DNA from: Capnocytophaga periodontitidis | GTDB lineage: Bacteria > Bacteroidota > Bacteroidia > Flavobacteriales > Flavobacteriaceae | Assembly: GCF_016126015.1 (NCBI RefSeq) | Contig: NZ_JAEFDB010000003.1 | Span: 62,001 to 126,000, forward strand | Length of the DNA: 64,000 nucleotides | Reading direction: 5' to 3' | Shown here: positions 45,540 to 53,578 of the stretch, piece by piece | Layout of the letters: each line of letters begins with the position of its first letter | How positions within the stretch are numbered: the first letter of the stretch is position 1 | Notes under the pieces: model-generated | Told to the model about the DNA's origin: nothing | What the model saw: only the letters and a program-made list of their open reading frames with translations | Database searches by the model: none | Position numbers and translations under genes: made by a program

Positions 45540-46217
45540 TTATTTATCGTTGTGTATAGCATCGCAAAGGCGGAATATCAGTATTTGTTTTATAGATAGG
45601 AAAGAAGCTTCGTCTTGCCAAGTTTGGGCGTATTGACGCAGGCGTTCTGCTCCTTCGTCCCAATCTTCATTGTTTAACAAACACTCGGTTACATATCCGC
45701 TTTTTGTACGTGCTACAAAACATTTTAGCGACTGGATACGGTATTCGGTAGTGAATTTTTGAGGTAGAATGTCTATCAAAAGGTTGTAAAAATCTCTTTC
45801 ATTGCGAGGCGTTTGCCATTTTCCTAATAAGTATAGGTTGCCTATAGAGGTATGCCAATGATAATTGCCCCGATAGATATCGCAACCTTTATCAAAAAGG
45901 CAACCCAAACTATTGATGATGGTTTGGAATGTAGTAGAAAGGTAATTTTCTATGAATGAATCTATCTTTTCTTCATCGGTATCACCAAAACCTGCTATAT
46001 TATCCAAAATTCCTTGTGGAAAAAAACCGTCCTCTAAATAAGTGCCTATATGTATTGGCAACACACTTTTATGAATATCGGGGGTGATAGGGATAGGATC
46101 AAGCTCAATACGCATTTTGTCGCCTATTCGTATCATAAGATTAGGCAAATCTGGAGTGGCGTCGTACCCTTGATCTCTTATCTGTTTAGAAAGTTCTAAA
46201 AGTATTATTTCTTCCAT
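45540..46217 (-). CDS. DUF6348-like protein
   Basis: The 225-residue protein resembles DUF6348 proteins, which occur among polymorphic-toxin immunity genes. Visible features are an N-terminal helix, VLPIHIGTYLEDGFFPQGIL, then YHWHTSIGNLYLLGKW and a charged C-terminal half (NNEDWDEGAERLRQYAQTW). The assignment is from general resemblance only. It lies 15 bases after the SUKH fragment in the same direction. Confidence 0.55.
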   Translation of the reverse strand: MEEIILLELSKQIRDQGYDATPDLPNLMIRIGDKMRIELDPIPITPDIHKSVLPIHIGTYLEDGFFPQGILDNIAGFGDTDEEKIDSFIENYLSTTFQTIINSLGCLFDKGCDIYRGNYHWHTSIGNLYLLGKWQTPRNERDFYNLLIDILPQKFTTEYRIQSLKCFVARTKSGYVTECLLNNEDWDEGAERLRQYAQTWQDEASFLSIKQILIFRLCDAIHNDK

Positions 46218-46232
46218 AATATCTAAATTTTA

Positions 46233-46487
46233 TTAGCTTAGTTTCTCTAAAAACTCTAAAAAACTACTTGCTACTTTGCGCCATTTCCACTCACCTGCAC
46301 CGTGGGGAGCTTTGTAGATAGGCGCATCGTTGCCATCACTTTTGGAAAGGTTGAGTATATAAGGGTCGGCATCTTTATCGGCGATTACGAGCCAATGGGC
46401 TTTCCAATCGGGGAAGAGTTCATCTTTTTTAATTTTCACTTTGCATAGAATGTTACAAAAGCTATTAGAAAAGTCGGGCAAATACAT
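46233..46487 (-). CDS. SUKH/SMI1-type C-terminal fragment
   Basis: The 84-residue frame matches only the second half of a SMI1/KNR4 (SUKH) immunity domain: AHWLVIADKDADPYILNLSK, APIYKAPHGAGEWKWRKVAS and FLEFLEKL. The usual N-terminal half is missing, and an in-frame TAG lies four codons upstream, so it is either a truncated gene or a minimal domain. It follows the SH3-type secreted protein gene by 15 bases. Confidence 0.6.
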   Translation of the reverse strand: MYLPDFSNSFCNILCKVKIKKDELFPDWKAHWLVIADKDADPYILNLSKSDGNDAPIYKAPHGAGEWKWRKVASSFLEFLEKLS

Positions 46488-46502
46488 AAATTTGCACTAA
46501 AA

Positions 46503-47168
46503 TTAGAAAGAGCCTACTTTTCTGTCTTTGTAAATACCATTTATTATCTGCCAACAAACATCATATTCTGCAGCTCCAGCCCCGCCTGTTGTTACTATGT
46601 ATAAAGCATCATTATCTTTATCGTAATAAACTTTTATGGCAGACAAAGGATCAAGCAAATCACTATAAGCCTTTTTAGGGAAATCAACTTTTTTACCGTT
46701 AATGGTTACTTCAATGCTTTTATATTCGTCTTTAGGAAGGTCGTAATCAACGCCATAAGGGTCAAATCCGTCTATTTTAGTAACACCAAACTTTTTAGTA
46801 TAAATAATTTTATGTTTGTTTTTGTCGAACTTTTGAGTTGCAACCTTTACTTCAATACCATCTTGTGAGAAAATATCTAAGTATTCATTCCCTCCAACTG
46901 ATGGAATAGCTTTAAAATGATGTATCCATTGTACTCTATCTTTATAGATATATCCATTGTCTTCGTTTTTAAGCCAATTGCCAATAGGATCTTCACCAAT
47001 ATAAACCATTGTATTATTGTTAAGTGTACCAATAACCTTACTTTTGATGTTGGCTTTCTCACGAATATTTACATAACCATCGTTATCTTTGATAATGCCA
47101 AAGAAGTCTTTTACTTGTGCAAAACTGCAATGACTTATGAATAATAGTGCTAAAAGGATTCGTTTCAT
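46503..47168 (-). CDS. Secreted SH3-domain protein
   Basis: The start MKRILLALLFISHCSFAQ at 47168 gives a signal peptide; the frame extends 42 codons upstream but that part looks non-coding. A bacterial SH3 domain follows (DGYVNIREKANIKSKVIGTL; NGYIYKDRVQWIHHF), then about 130 residues of unknown type (EYKSIEVTINGKKVDFPKKA). It should act in the periplasm, perhaps on cell-wall ligands. Family use is otherwise unknown. Confidence 0.75.
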   Translation of the reverse strand: MKRILLALLFISHCSFAQVKDFFGIIKDNDGYVNIREKANIKSKVIGTLNNNTMVYIGEDPIGNWLKNEDNGYIYKDRVQWIHHFKAIPSVGGNEYLDIFSQDGIEVKVATQKFDKNKHKIIYTKKFGVTKIDGFDPYGVDYDLPKDEYKSIEVTINGKKVDFPKKAYSDLLDPLSAIKVYYDKDNDALYIVTTGGAGAAEYDVCWQIINGIYKDRKVGSF

Positions 47169-47271
47169 TACTATGATATTAATTTTGTTCTTTTGTAACG
47201 CAAAATATGACTCACTACCATCGGTAGTGATGAGGAGTTTTTGAGAGAGAACGCTGAAATCTTTTTCTTGT

Positions 47272-48279
47272 TTAGTCATTGTTTGCTTCTTCAAAAGTTA
47301 CGGTTACATTGGGGAATTGCTTCAGCGCCTCAATACGCTCTTTGAAAGCGCCTAAAATATACTCTTCCCACGGAACGCCATACTGGTCGCTGTAGTACAA
47401 TTGCATTTTCTTGCTGTACTCTAAGCGATCGGTAACAGCTTTGTTTTGTCGCCAATTCAGTGCTTTGAGGGCATCATACACTTTGTCGTTTTTGGCAGGG
47501 ATAGGACTTACCCTTACATAGAGCGTTCCGTCTATATATCGCAGAGGTGTACTTTCTACTTCATTTTCAGTTGTATATACAAAGGTCTTTTCGCCTGCTA
47601 TGGGGATATGTTGTTGCAGGATTTGCTCCAATTCTTCATCAGATAATAATCCTTGATAGGTTTGGGTAGAACGAGGGAATACACGTGTGAAATCGGTGAG
47701 TTTCCGGATGTAAACTTCTTGTATTACTTGCCGTTGCGCCTCGTTGGTTATATAAGGCAGGTGACTTTGTAGTAGGCGGGCTATATTTTCGTAGAAATCA
47801 CCTTCACTACGTACGAGCGCCCCCTCGTATATATCGTTCACCGAGTTGAGCATCTCATAGAAAAAGAAGTCTTCGAGGGTGTTTGCCAATAGCTCAGCCT
47901 CGTCCGAGTCGTGATGCAAGAGTACTATTGGGCACGAGCAACAAGCTCGCGCCAGCGAAAGAGCGTTTTGGTCGTACAAAAAGCAATAATAATCACCGCC
48001 GCCCGTTTGTCCGAAAGGAATAAAAAGGTAATCGGGGTTGATGCTGAACCAACTGTCCTCGCCGTTGAGTTCTTCGATAGTTTCGGCAATATTAGCAAGT
48101 GGAATCAACTCAAACTCACCGCTGTACAAAAAGAGCGGTGGGTGGTTTTTAAGTCGTGGATATACTTCTTTACTCCAAAGCGAAGAATATTCGCCTATAT
48201 CGAGCATTTGGTCGGCATAAAGCCGATGATATAGTTCAGAATATTGAAATTGGTATTGTTGTTCTAAGGCTTTTAACAT
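47272..48279 (-). CDS. SMI1/KNR4 (SUKH) family protein
   Basis: The 335-residue protein has a SUKH domain in its first 180 residues: LFLYSGEFELIPLANIAETI and YLFIPFGQTGGGDYYCFLYD are typical. SUKH proteins are immunity proteins to many toxin types, but also occur in other roles. The C-terminal half (TYQGLLSDEELEQILQQHIP) has helices of unknown function. No toxin gene is seen nearby. Confidence 0.75.
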   Translation of the reverse strand: MLKALEQQYQFQYSELYHRLYADQMLDIGEYSSLWSKEVYPRLKNHPPLFLYSGEFELIPLANIAETIEELNGEDSWFSINPDYLFIPFGQTGGGDYYCFLYDQNALSLARACCSCPIVLLHHDSDEAELLANTLEDFFFYEMLNSVNDIYEGALVRSEGDFYENIARLLQSHLPYITNEAQRQVIQEVYIRKLTDFTRVFPRSTQTYQGLLSDEELEQILQQHIPIAGEKTFVYTTENEVESTPLRYIDGTLYVRVSPIPAKNDKVYDALKALNWRQNKAVTDRLEYSKKMQLYYSDQYGVPWEEYILGAFKERIEALKQFPNVTVTFEEANND

Positions 48280-48324
48280 AATGGAAAATTAGCAAATTAG
48301 AGAATTAGCAAATTGGCAAATTGA

Positions 48325-49110
48325 CTAATTTGCTAATTTGTGAATGTGAATAGCATCCGATTGGTGGAGGGGAGTGACGGTAATATCAGTAATCTGGATT
48401 TTATCAGGCAGATTGACGATATAGGCGATAGTATCGGCGATATCTTCGGCATATAGGGGTGTGATGCCTTTGTAGACATTATCCGCTTTCTGCTGGTCGC
48501 CTTTGAAACGCACCTTGCTGAAATTGGTTTCTACCAAACCTGGTTTTACGTTGGTTACCTTTATATTTTTGTCCATTAGCTCTATGCGCATCGCATCGCT
48601 GAGAGCTCTTACGGCAAACTTGGTCGCGCAATAAATACTGCCATTTGGGTAGGCTATTTCCCCCGCTACCGACCCGACGTTCACTATCGTCCCCACCTTG
48701 TCGGTGGCAATCATTAGCGGAATCACACTATTGGCAATATAGGTAAACCCTTTGATGTTGGTGTCAATCATCTGGTCTATATCTTCTATGGCGTAGGTGT
48801 GGAGGTGTTGCAATCCTATTGCCAAGCCCGCATTGTTGATAAGCATATCTATTTGTTGCCATTTTTCGGGTAAGGATTGGATATTTTTCGCCACCTCTTG
48901 GTAGTTTCTCACATCGAAAACTAAGGTAATGACCTCTATAGCGTGTTCTTTTTCGAGTTGGGTTTTCAATTCTGCCAATACCTCAGCACGGCGAGCGCAA
49001 AGAATGAGGTTTACGCCCATTTGCGCCAATTTTTCAGCTACTGCTTTACCTATCCCACTGCTAGCACCTGAGATAAAAGCGATTTTTCCTTTGATACGAT
49101 TTAGTTCCAT
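48325..49110 (-). CDS. Short-chain dehydrogenase/reductase
   Basis: A classical SDR of 261 residues: NADP-binding SGASSGIGKAVA with ARR, NNAG, the Ser of NVGSVAGEIAYPN, and the YCATK active site. It is closest to YdfG-like 3-hydroxy acid dehydrogenases (NADP-dependent). The stop and the last codons lie inside an A+T-rich GCTAATTTG repeat. Substrate unknown. Confidence 0.9.
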   Translation of the reverse strand: MELNRIKGKIAFISGASSGIGKAVAEKLAQMGVNLILCARRAEVLAELKTQLEKEHAIEVITLVFDVRNYQEVAKNIQSLPEKWQQIDMLINNAGLAIGLQHLHTYAIEDIDQMIDTNIKGFTYIANSVIPLMIATDKVGTIVNVGSVAGEIAYPNGSIYCATKFAVRALSDAMRIELMDKNIKVTNVKPGLVETNFSKVRFKGDQQKADNVYKGITPLYAEDIADTIAYIVNLPDKIQITDITVTPLHQSDAIHIHKLAN

Positions 49111-49159
49111 TTGTTTAGATATTTAAGTGTTAGGTTTTAGAATATTTCACTTTAGAAAA

Positions 49160-49531
49160 TTATTCTTTTCTTAAATAGGCTATTTCTTTCTGCAACTGAG
49201 CAATTAAATCATCTTTAGATTTGATGAGTAGTTCAGTTATTTCCTTATTTTCTTGGTAAAAATGTTCTATTTTTTGTTGGTATACAGCATCGTTATGGTA
49301 ATTGTTCTGTACCATTTGTTGTTTTTCTAAATCGAGCAATTCTCCTACGGGGATTTCTAATATCATAGAAATTTGAAAGAGTCTTTCTACTGATAGTTTA
49401 GTTTCTCCTATTTCCAATTTGCGATAAGCAGGCACAGAGAGGTGTAATTCCTCCGCCATATTTTCATAAGAATACCCTTTTTTAGTTCTCTCTTGTACAA
49501 TTCTATTGATTACTTTTTCTATATCCATCAT
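49160..49531 (-). CDS. XRE-family regulator with coiled-coil tail
   Basis: The 123-residue protein has an N-terminal XRE HTH (ERTKKGYSYENMAEELHLSV; YRKLEIGETKLSVERLFQIS) and a C-terminal coiled coil (IEHFYQENKEITELLIKSKD). The layout is typical of small dimeric regulators. It is divergent from the lipoprotein gene at 49669, with promoters 49554 (minus) and 49628 (plus), and may control it. Confidence 0.82.
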   Translation of the reverse strand: MMDIEKVINRIVQERTKKGYSYENMAEELHLSVPAYRKLEIGETKLSVERLFQISMILEIPVGELLDLEKQQMVQNNYHNDAVYQQKIEHFYQENKEITELLIKSKDDLIAQLQKEIAYLRKE

Positions 49532-49553
49532 AATAAGTTAATGATTTGAGAGG

Positions 49554-49635
49554 CAAAAGTAAAAAATATTATCGAAAAAGTAAAATATTTTTTGAAAAAG
49601 TTTAAATAGAATATTGTTTTAAACACTTACTTTTG
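49554..49635. promoter_or_regulatory. Divergent promoter region, XRE gene and lipoprotein operon
   Basis: CAAAAGTA (49554-49561) is the minus-strand -7 element and TACTTTTG (49628-49635) the plus-strand one, 34 bases before the ATG at 49669. Between them are two similar A-rich segments containing GAAAAAGT (around 49573 and 49594), possible binding half-sites for the XRE protein. Confidence 0.5.
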
Positions 49636-49668
49636 CACCATTAAAAATCATTTAAAAACCATAAAACA

Positions 49669-50226
49669 ATGAAGAACTTTCTATTATTTCTAATTTTTGG
49701 AATGGGATTAATGTCTTGTTCTGATAATCTAACAACTTCTAAAACTGATAAGCTAATAAAAGAAGCCTTGGCAGAAACAACTCCTTTTTATGGAGCTGCC
49801 CGTATTTCAGAAAGTAAAGGAGAATTTATTTCTAAAGATGATTTACCTATCTATGAGAAGTTAGTTCAAGAAGGCTATATCACTATGAAAAATACAGAGT
49901 TGCCTTATGGTATTATTAGTAAAAGTAGCTATGATATAGCTTTTACTGATAAAGCTAAACCTTATATGATTGGTAATAGAGTGCGTGCTTACACTCTTGT
50001 ATTTGATAAAACTGACGAAATACAAATAGTAATGCAGAACAAAGCACGTGTAAAAGCTATTTTTAAAAAAGAAGATAGAACGCCTTTTTACGATTTGTCT
50101 TTTTTAGGTAAAGATGACACGTATATGAGAACCTTTACCTTTGATAAAACAGAGAACAAGGGTTGGGTAACACACAGCGTACTTCCTATGCTTAGACTTT
50201 CAATGGGAATTTTTCAAAAAGAATAA
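49669..50226 (+). CDS. Hypothetical lipoprotein
   Basis: The 185-residue protein has a lipobox GLMSC (Cys17). Positions 40-175 form a mixed alpha/beta region (TPFYGAARISESKGEFISKD; YTLVFDKTDEIQIVMQNKAR). No family is recognised. It is followed after 25 bases by the duplicated-domain protein and probably shares its promoter. Confidence 0.7.
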   Translation: MKNFLLFLIFGMGLMSCSDNLTTSKTDKLIKEALAETTPFYGAARISESKGEFISKDDLPIYEKLVQEGYITMKNTELPYGIISKSSYDIAFTDKAKPYMIGNRVRAYTLVFDKTDEIQIVMQNKARVKAIFKKEDRTPFYDLSFLGKDDTYMRTFTFDKTENKGWVTHSVLPMLRLSMGIFQKE

Positions 50227-50251
50227 ATAATTAAAACAAGTATATAAACTG

Positions 50252-50866
50252 ATGAAAAATCTATTTTTAATGCTATTTGCTGCCTTGTCTTTTATAGGGT
50301 ATGCTCAAACCAATAACGATTGGGAAAAAGTAATCATCACTCGTAATCCTGAAGATATTAAAGGATTAAAACGTTTGAATGATGTTTCTGCCGAAACGAG
50401 TAGATTGTATGGAAAGCAATCTAAATTGCGAGATGAAACTACTAAGAAAATCAAACAAGAGGCAGCTAAAATAGGTGCTACTATAGTACTTATCACAGTT
50501 GATAATTTTGCGATGACACCTATCAATAACGTGAATATGGTAGGGACTGCTTATAGTGGTGAAGTTTCTCAGCAGGAAGAAAAAGTTCCTCAAAAAGTAG
50601 AAGTGAGTGGAGAAAAAGTATCAGAAGAAGATATTATTATTACACGAAATCCTGAAGATATTAAGGGATTAACACGTTTGGGAGATGTATCATCAGAAGC
50701 AAGTAGACTTTATGGAAAACAATCCAAATTACGAGATGAAGCAACCAAAAAATTAAAGAAAGAAGCTGCAAAATTAGGAGCGAGTATAGTGCTCATCACA
50801 GTTGATAATTTTGCAATGACCCCAATCAACAATGTAAATATGGTAGGAACAGCTTATAAAAAATAA
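50252..50866 (+). CDS. Secreted protein with two near-identical domains
   Basis: After a signal peptide (MKNLFLMLFAALSFIGYAQ) the protein has two copies of an approximately 75-residue domain, each with ITRNPEDIKGL, SRLYGKQSKLRDE, and IVLITVDNFAMTPINNVNMV, and differing at only a few residues. The domain resembles RcsF/DUF4156-type small exported proteins (a helix of the KKxAAKxGA type then a VLITVDN strand). A recent internal duplication is likely. Role unknown. Confidence 0.72.
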   Translation: MKNLFLMLFAALSFIGYAQTNNDWEKVIITRNPEDIKGLKRLNDVSAETSRLYGKQSKLRDETTKKIKQEAAKIGATIVLITVDNFAMTPINNVNMVGTAYSGEVSQQEEKVPQKVEVSGEKVSEEDIIITRNPEDIKGLTRLGDVSSEASRLYGKQSKLRDEATKKLKKEAAKLGASIVLITVDNFAMTPINNVNMVGTAYKK

Positions 50867-50888
50867 TCTGCTATCATAATAATATCTA

Positions 50889-50937
50889 ACTTTGCCAAAG
50901 TTTTTGCCTATGTGGCTCGCATCTTTGGCAAAGTTTT
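50889..50937. terminator. Terminator between convergent genes
   Basis: ACTTTGCCAAAG pairs with CTTTGGCAAAGT around a long loop and is followed by a T run. The same arms recur at 61650-61699, and one arm in degenerate form at 52246. Confidence 0.7.
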
Positions 50938-50950
50938 TTTATTCTATCTC

Positions 50951-51475
50951 CTAACCCCATATTTTCTTCATTACCTCCTCCACAGTAGGCTCGTGATATT
51001 TGCCTTTTTTATCTTTGGTGGTATTGAACACAGTAGGGTCGAAATGCGGGCAGTTGAGTTCTAAAAACTGAAAGAAGTAGCCATCGCTGTAAAACATATA
51101 AGGCATAAACTCCTCCTGAAAGTCGTTTTCGCACTCAAATTCATTGTCTATGATGATACGTACAAAAGCAGCGATATCTTCACGAGTGAGGTTGTTGTGC
51201 TTTATAGGGTCGGGCATTGCCAAATCAAAGGCAAAAGCCTCAATACCATTGCCTTCCCACCATTCCCATAGCCAAGTATCGGAAAGGTCTTTGCCCGTGA
51301 GTTTACTGAGGTATTGCTCCATCGCCTTGTATTCTTTGTCAAATACTTCTTCGGGAGTGTCTTCACTTTGGGCATCATGAAAGGCTTCGTAGTCTTCCAA
51401 ACGTTTTAGTACAAACGGGTACAGCTTTTCTGCTGTTGCAAAATCGGGGCGTAGTTCTTTTCTAAGTGTTTGCAT
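50951..51475 (-). CDS. Hypothetical acidic protein
   Basis: The start MQTLRKELRPDFATAEKLYP at 51475 is used because the -7 element CAAAGGTA lies at 51498. The 174-residue protein is acidic, with several Trp (TWLWEWWEGNGIEAFAFDLA), a size and style common in polymorphic immunity proteins. No family is recognised with confidence. Confidence 0.6.
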   Translation of the reverse strand: MQTLRKELRPDFATAEKLYPFVLKRLEDYEAFHDAQSEDTPEEVFDKEYKAMEQYLSKLTGKDLSDTWLWEWWEGNGIEAFAFDLAMPDPIKHNNLTREDIAAFVRIIIDNEFECENDFQEEFMPYMFYSDGYFFQFLELNCPHFDPTVFNTTKDKKGKYHEPTVEEVMKKIWG

Positions 51476-51497
51476 TTGTTTAGGGTTTAGAATGGGA

Positions 51498-51505
51498 CAA
51501 AGGTA
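51498..51505 (-). promoter_or_regulatory. -7 element upstream of the acidic hypothetical gene
   Basis: CAAAGGTA (TACCTTTG on the minus strand), 23 bases before the start at 51475. Confidence 0.45.
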
Positions 51506-51545
51506 GTGAAAAATTAGTAGATTAGCAAATTTTCCAATAGGCACA

Positions 51546-52208
51546 TTAGCTGTATTTCTTTTCTATTCTGTTGATGATGATTTTGCCTGTGCTTTTGTAA
51601 TAGGCTTCTGTAAAAGGGAGTGCTTTGAGGTAGGGGATATCACTCTTGTCACCAAACGCCTGAAAGCATACAGCAGCACTACACATTAGCATTTCGTCTT
51701 TTTTAGACTGCCCAAAGCTGATGATTTGTTTTAAGATAGGTACAAAAGCCTCGTGAAGGTTTTTATTCACTTTTTCACTTTTGAGTTGGTGTGATATATC
51801 ACAAAGTTCATAGGTGTATTCTTTTACAAAATCCTGCTGCTCATCGGTGATTTTAGAAGAAAAATTTTGGGCAATTTCCAAAAAAGCAGGGAGTGATTCC
51901 TCTATGGGTAACTCTTTTAATACTCCAAAAACAATGCTAAAGAAATCTTTTGTTTTGTGTATTGATTTTACCAAGCCTTGTACCCCTTCTTCTAAATAAA
52001 TGCAAATGGCATCTACCCACGAGGCGAAAGGCACAATAAGCTCATCGTTCAGTGGTTGCCAATGGTATTGCACTACCATTTCCTGCAAGGGAGTAATGTA
52101 CTCTTTATTAGGCGTTTTGAGAATTTTTAAGAGGTCTTCTACCTCCAAATTGCCTTTTTTCTCCAACTGATGGAGCTTTTTGATGTGTTTTGCTACTGCT
52201 TCGGTCAT
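51546..52208 (-). CDS. Hypothetical all-helical protein
   Basis: The 220-residue protein is mostly alpha-helical (SLPAFLEIAQNFSSKITDEQ; EMLMCSAAVCFQAFGDKSDI) with HEAT/ARM-like pattern. It has no signal peptide. No family is recognised. It lies between two immunity-like genes. Confidence 0.6.
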   Translation of the reverse strand: MTEAVAKHIKKLHQLEKKGNLEVEDLLKILKTPNKEYITPLQEMVVQYHWQPLNDELIVPFASWVDAICIYLEEGVQGLVKSIHKTKDFFSIVFGVLKELPIEESLPAFLEIAQNFSSKITDEQQDFVKEYTYELCDISHQLKSEKVNKNLHEAFVPILKQIISFGQSKKDEMLMCSAAVCFQAFGDKSDIPYLKALPFTEAYYKSTGKIIINRIEKKYS

Positions 52209-52272
52209 ATTGTTAATTTAGTTAATTTAGTAGCTATATAATTTTAACTTTACCAAAATATTTAATTGCCTG

Positions 52273-52284
52273 TCGTGCTACGAC
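52273..52284 (-). repeat. 3-prime element TCGTGCTACGAC
   Basis: The stop codon of the SUKH gene (52278-52280) lies within this unit. A degenerate ACTTTACCAAA arm precedes it on the plus strand. Confidence 0.65.
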
Positions 52285-52985
52285 TCATCGTCGTAGGAAG
52301 TGTAATCCCATTCCAAGCCAAAGTTTTCCATAGCGTCTAAAAGAGTATCAAATAACTCTTGTTGAGCGCTGCCTATAAAAATAGCTGTGGCTCGGTTTGT
52401 ATCTCGGTGTACAGCAAGGGTAATGACTATTTGAAAATTAGCATCGGTAAAGGTGCGTTGTCCTTCCCAACTGAGAGAGGTAAGTTCGGTATATTGTTTT
52501 TCTATATGGGCAACTGCTCCTGTGGGTACTTCAAAGTCTTCCATTTTCCAACCGCCCATTGCATTAGCATTGTAACGCAAGCCTCCCATCACACCGTTGT
52601 AAATAGCTATGTACAGCCAAAAGTCGGAGAGCGTTTGAGTTTCTAATACCCAATCGGGGTCGGTTTCTGAGCCGTAATTTCCCCAAACGGGTGGGTTAGA
52701 GATTGTCAAATCCTCTTTGCGAATTGCCCACATTACCACCCCTTGGTTTTCTTCACAAAAGCAAAGGTAATCCCCTGCAAAGTACAACTGCTGGGGTGTT
52801 GCTAAACTGTTAAACGACTGGTTTACGCTTTTCGTTGCCCCTAACTGTAAGTAATACGCTCGGAACATTTGAGGCAAGGTGATGTTTAAGCGCTTTTCAG
52901 CTTTTAACAACTGTGCTTCCGAGAAGCCTTTGCAGTCTTTTGGTGTGAGATTGTATAGTTTTTTGATGTTTTCCATATCACTCAT
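52278..52985 (-). CDS. SMI1/KNR4 (SUKH) family protein
   Basis: The 235-residue protein is a SUKH protein: an N-terminal helix with FSEAQLLKAEKRLNITLPQM, then YYLQLGATKSVNQSFNSL, YLCFCEENQGVVMWAIRKED and a C-terminal domain. SUKH members are often immunity proteins. It ends the KptA gene group, 20 bases after the 104-residue gene. Confidence 0.8.
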   Translation of the reverse strand: MSDMENIKKLYNLTPKDCKGFSEAQLLKAEKRLNITLPQMFRAYYLQLGATKSVNQSFNSLATPQQLYFAGDYLCFCEENQGVVMWAIRKEDLTISNPPVWGNYGSETDPDWVLETQTLSDFWLYIAIYNGVMGGLRYNANAMGGWKMEDFEVPTGAVAHIEKQYTELTSLSWEGQRTFTDANFQIVITLAVHRDTNRATAIFIGSAQQELFDTLLDAMENFGLEWDYTSYDDES

Positions 52986-53005
52986 AATACTTGTTTTTTA
53001 ATTAA

Positions 53006-53320
53006 TTAACTGAAATATTTGCTAAAATCTAAAAAGTGTTGTATTTTTGTCCCCGAAGATGAGTTAAAGTCATAGACTCGCTGGGCTAATAACCCAGATG
53101 CGTTATCGGACGTGTTGAGTAAGGATTTTAACTCATCTTCTATTATTTTATCTTCTTTCTTTTTCAAGAATAAAGCTGAAATATTTTTCAATATCTCCAT
53201 TGCATCAGGAGTTAATGTTGCAATTAAATAATCTTTAGCAACTATTTCACTTCTTTTTACTTTATTGAACAAACTCATTATAAAGTTCTTAGCCTTATCC
53301 TTTAAAGTTTTCATAATCAC
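53006..53320 (-). CDS. Hypothetical 104-residue protein
   Basis: A second ATG two codons in (53314) is an equally good start. The protein is basic at the start (LKDKAKNFIMSLFNKVKR) and helical after that (LTPDAMEILKNISALFLKKK). No family is recognised. It lies 6 bases after the 83-residue gene, in the KptA operon. Confidence 0.5.
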   Translation of the reverse strand: MIMKTLKDKAKNFIMSLFNKVKRSEIVAKDYLIATLTPDAMEILKNISALFLKKKEDKIIEDELKSLLNTSDNASGLLAQRVYDFNSSSGTKIQHFLDFSKYFS

Positions 53321-53326
53321 GATTGT

Positions 53327-53578
53327 TTAATATTTCAATAAATAAAAGCCCCATATCATATTGCTAAATTCTCCTGCTACAAAGCTGTGTGTCTCGCCGT
53401 TTATCACTACTTTATAAAGGCAAAAAGACCTTTCGGCGTGATAGAGAGGGTCTGTTACTTTTACGTATTCTCCCGTATCTTGCCATTTGTAGTCAAATAT
53501 ATTTACGCCAAAGAGTTTTACCTCGCCTTCTACTCCCGAGGTTTCAAACTGCCACGTTTTTTGCTTGAATAATTTCAT
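53327..53578 (-). CDS. Hypothetical 83-residue protein
   Basis: A small beta-rich protein (WQFETSGVEGEVKLFGVNIF; YKVVINGETHSFVAGEFSNM). It overlaps the kptA stop by 4 bases (ATGA), so the two are coupled. No family is recognised. Confidence 0.6.
   Translation of the reverse strand: MKLFKQKTWQFETSGVEGEVKLFGVNIFDYKWQDTGEYVKVTDPLYHAERSFCLYKVVINGETHSFVAGEFSNMIWGFYLLKY

Noticed and set aside
47169-47294. 42-codon N-terminal extension of the SH3 protein
   Set aside because: The signal peptide begins at 47168, and the extension overlaps the end of the SUKH gene.
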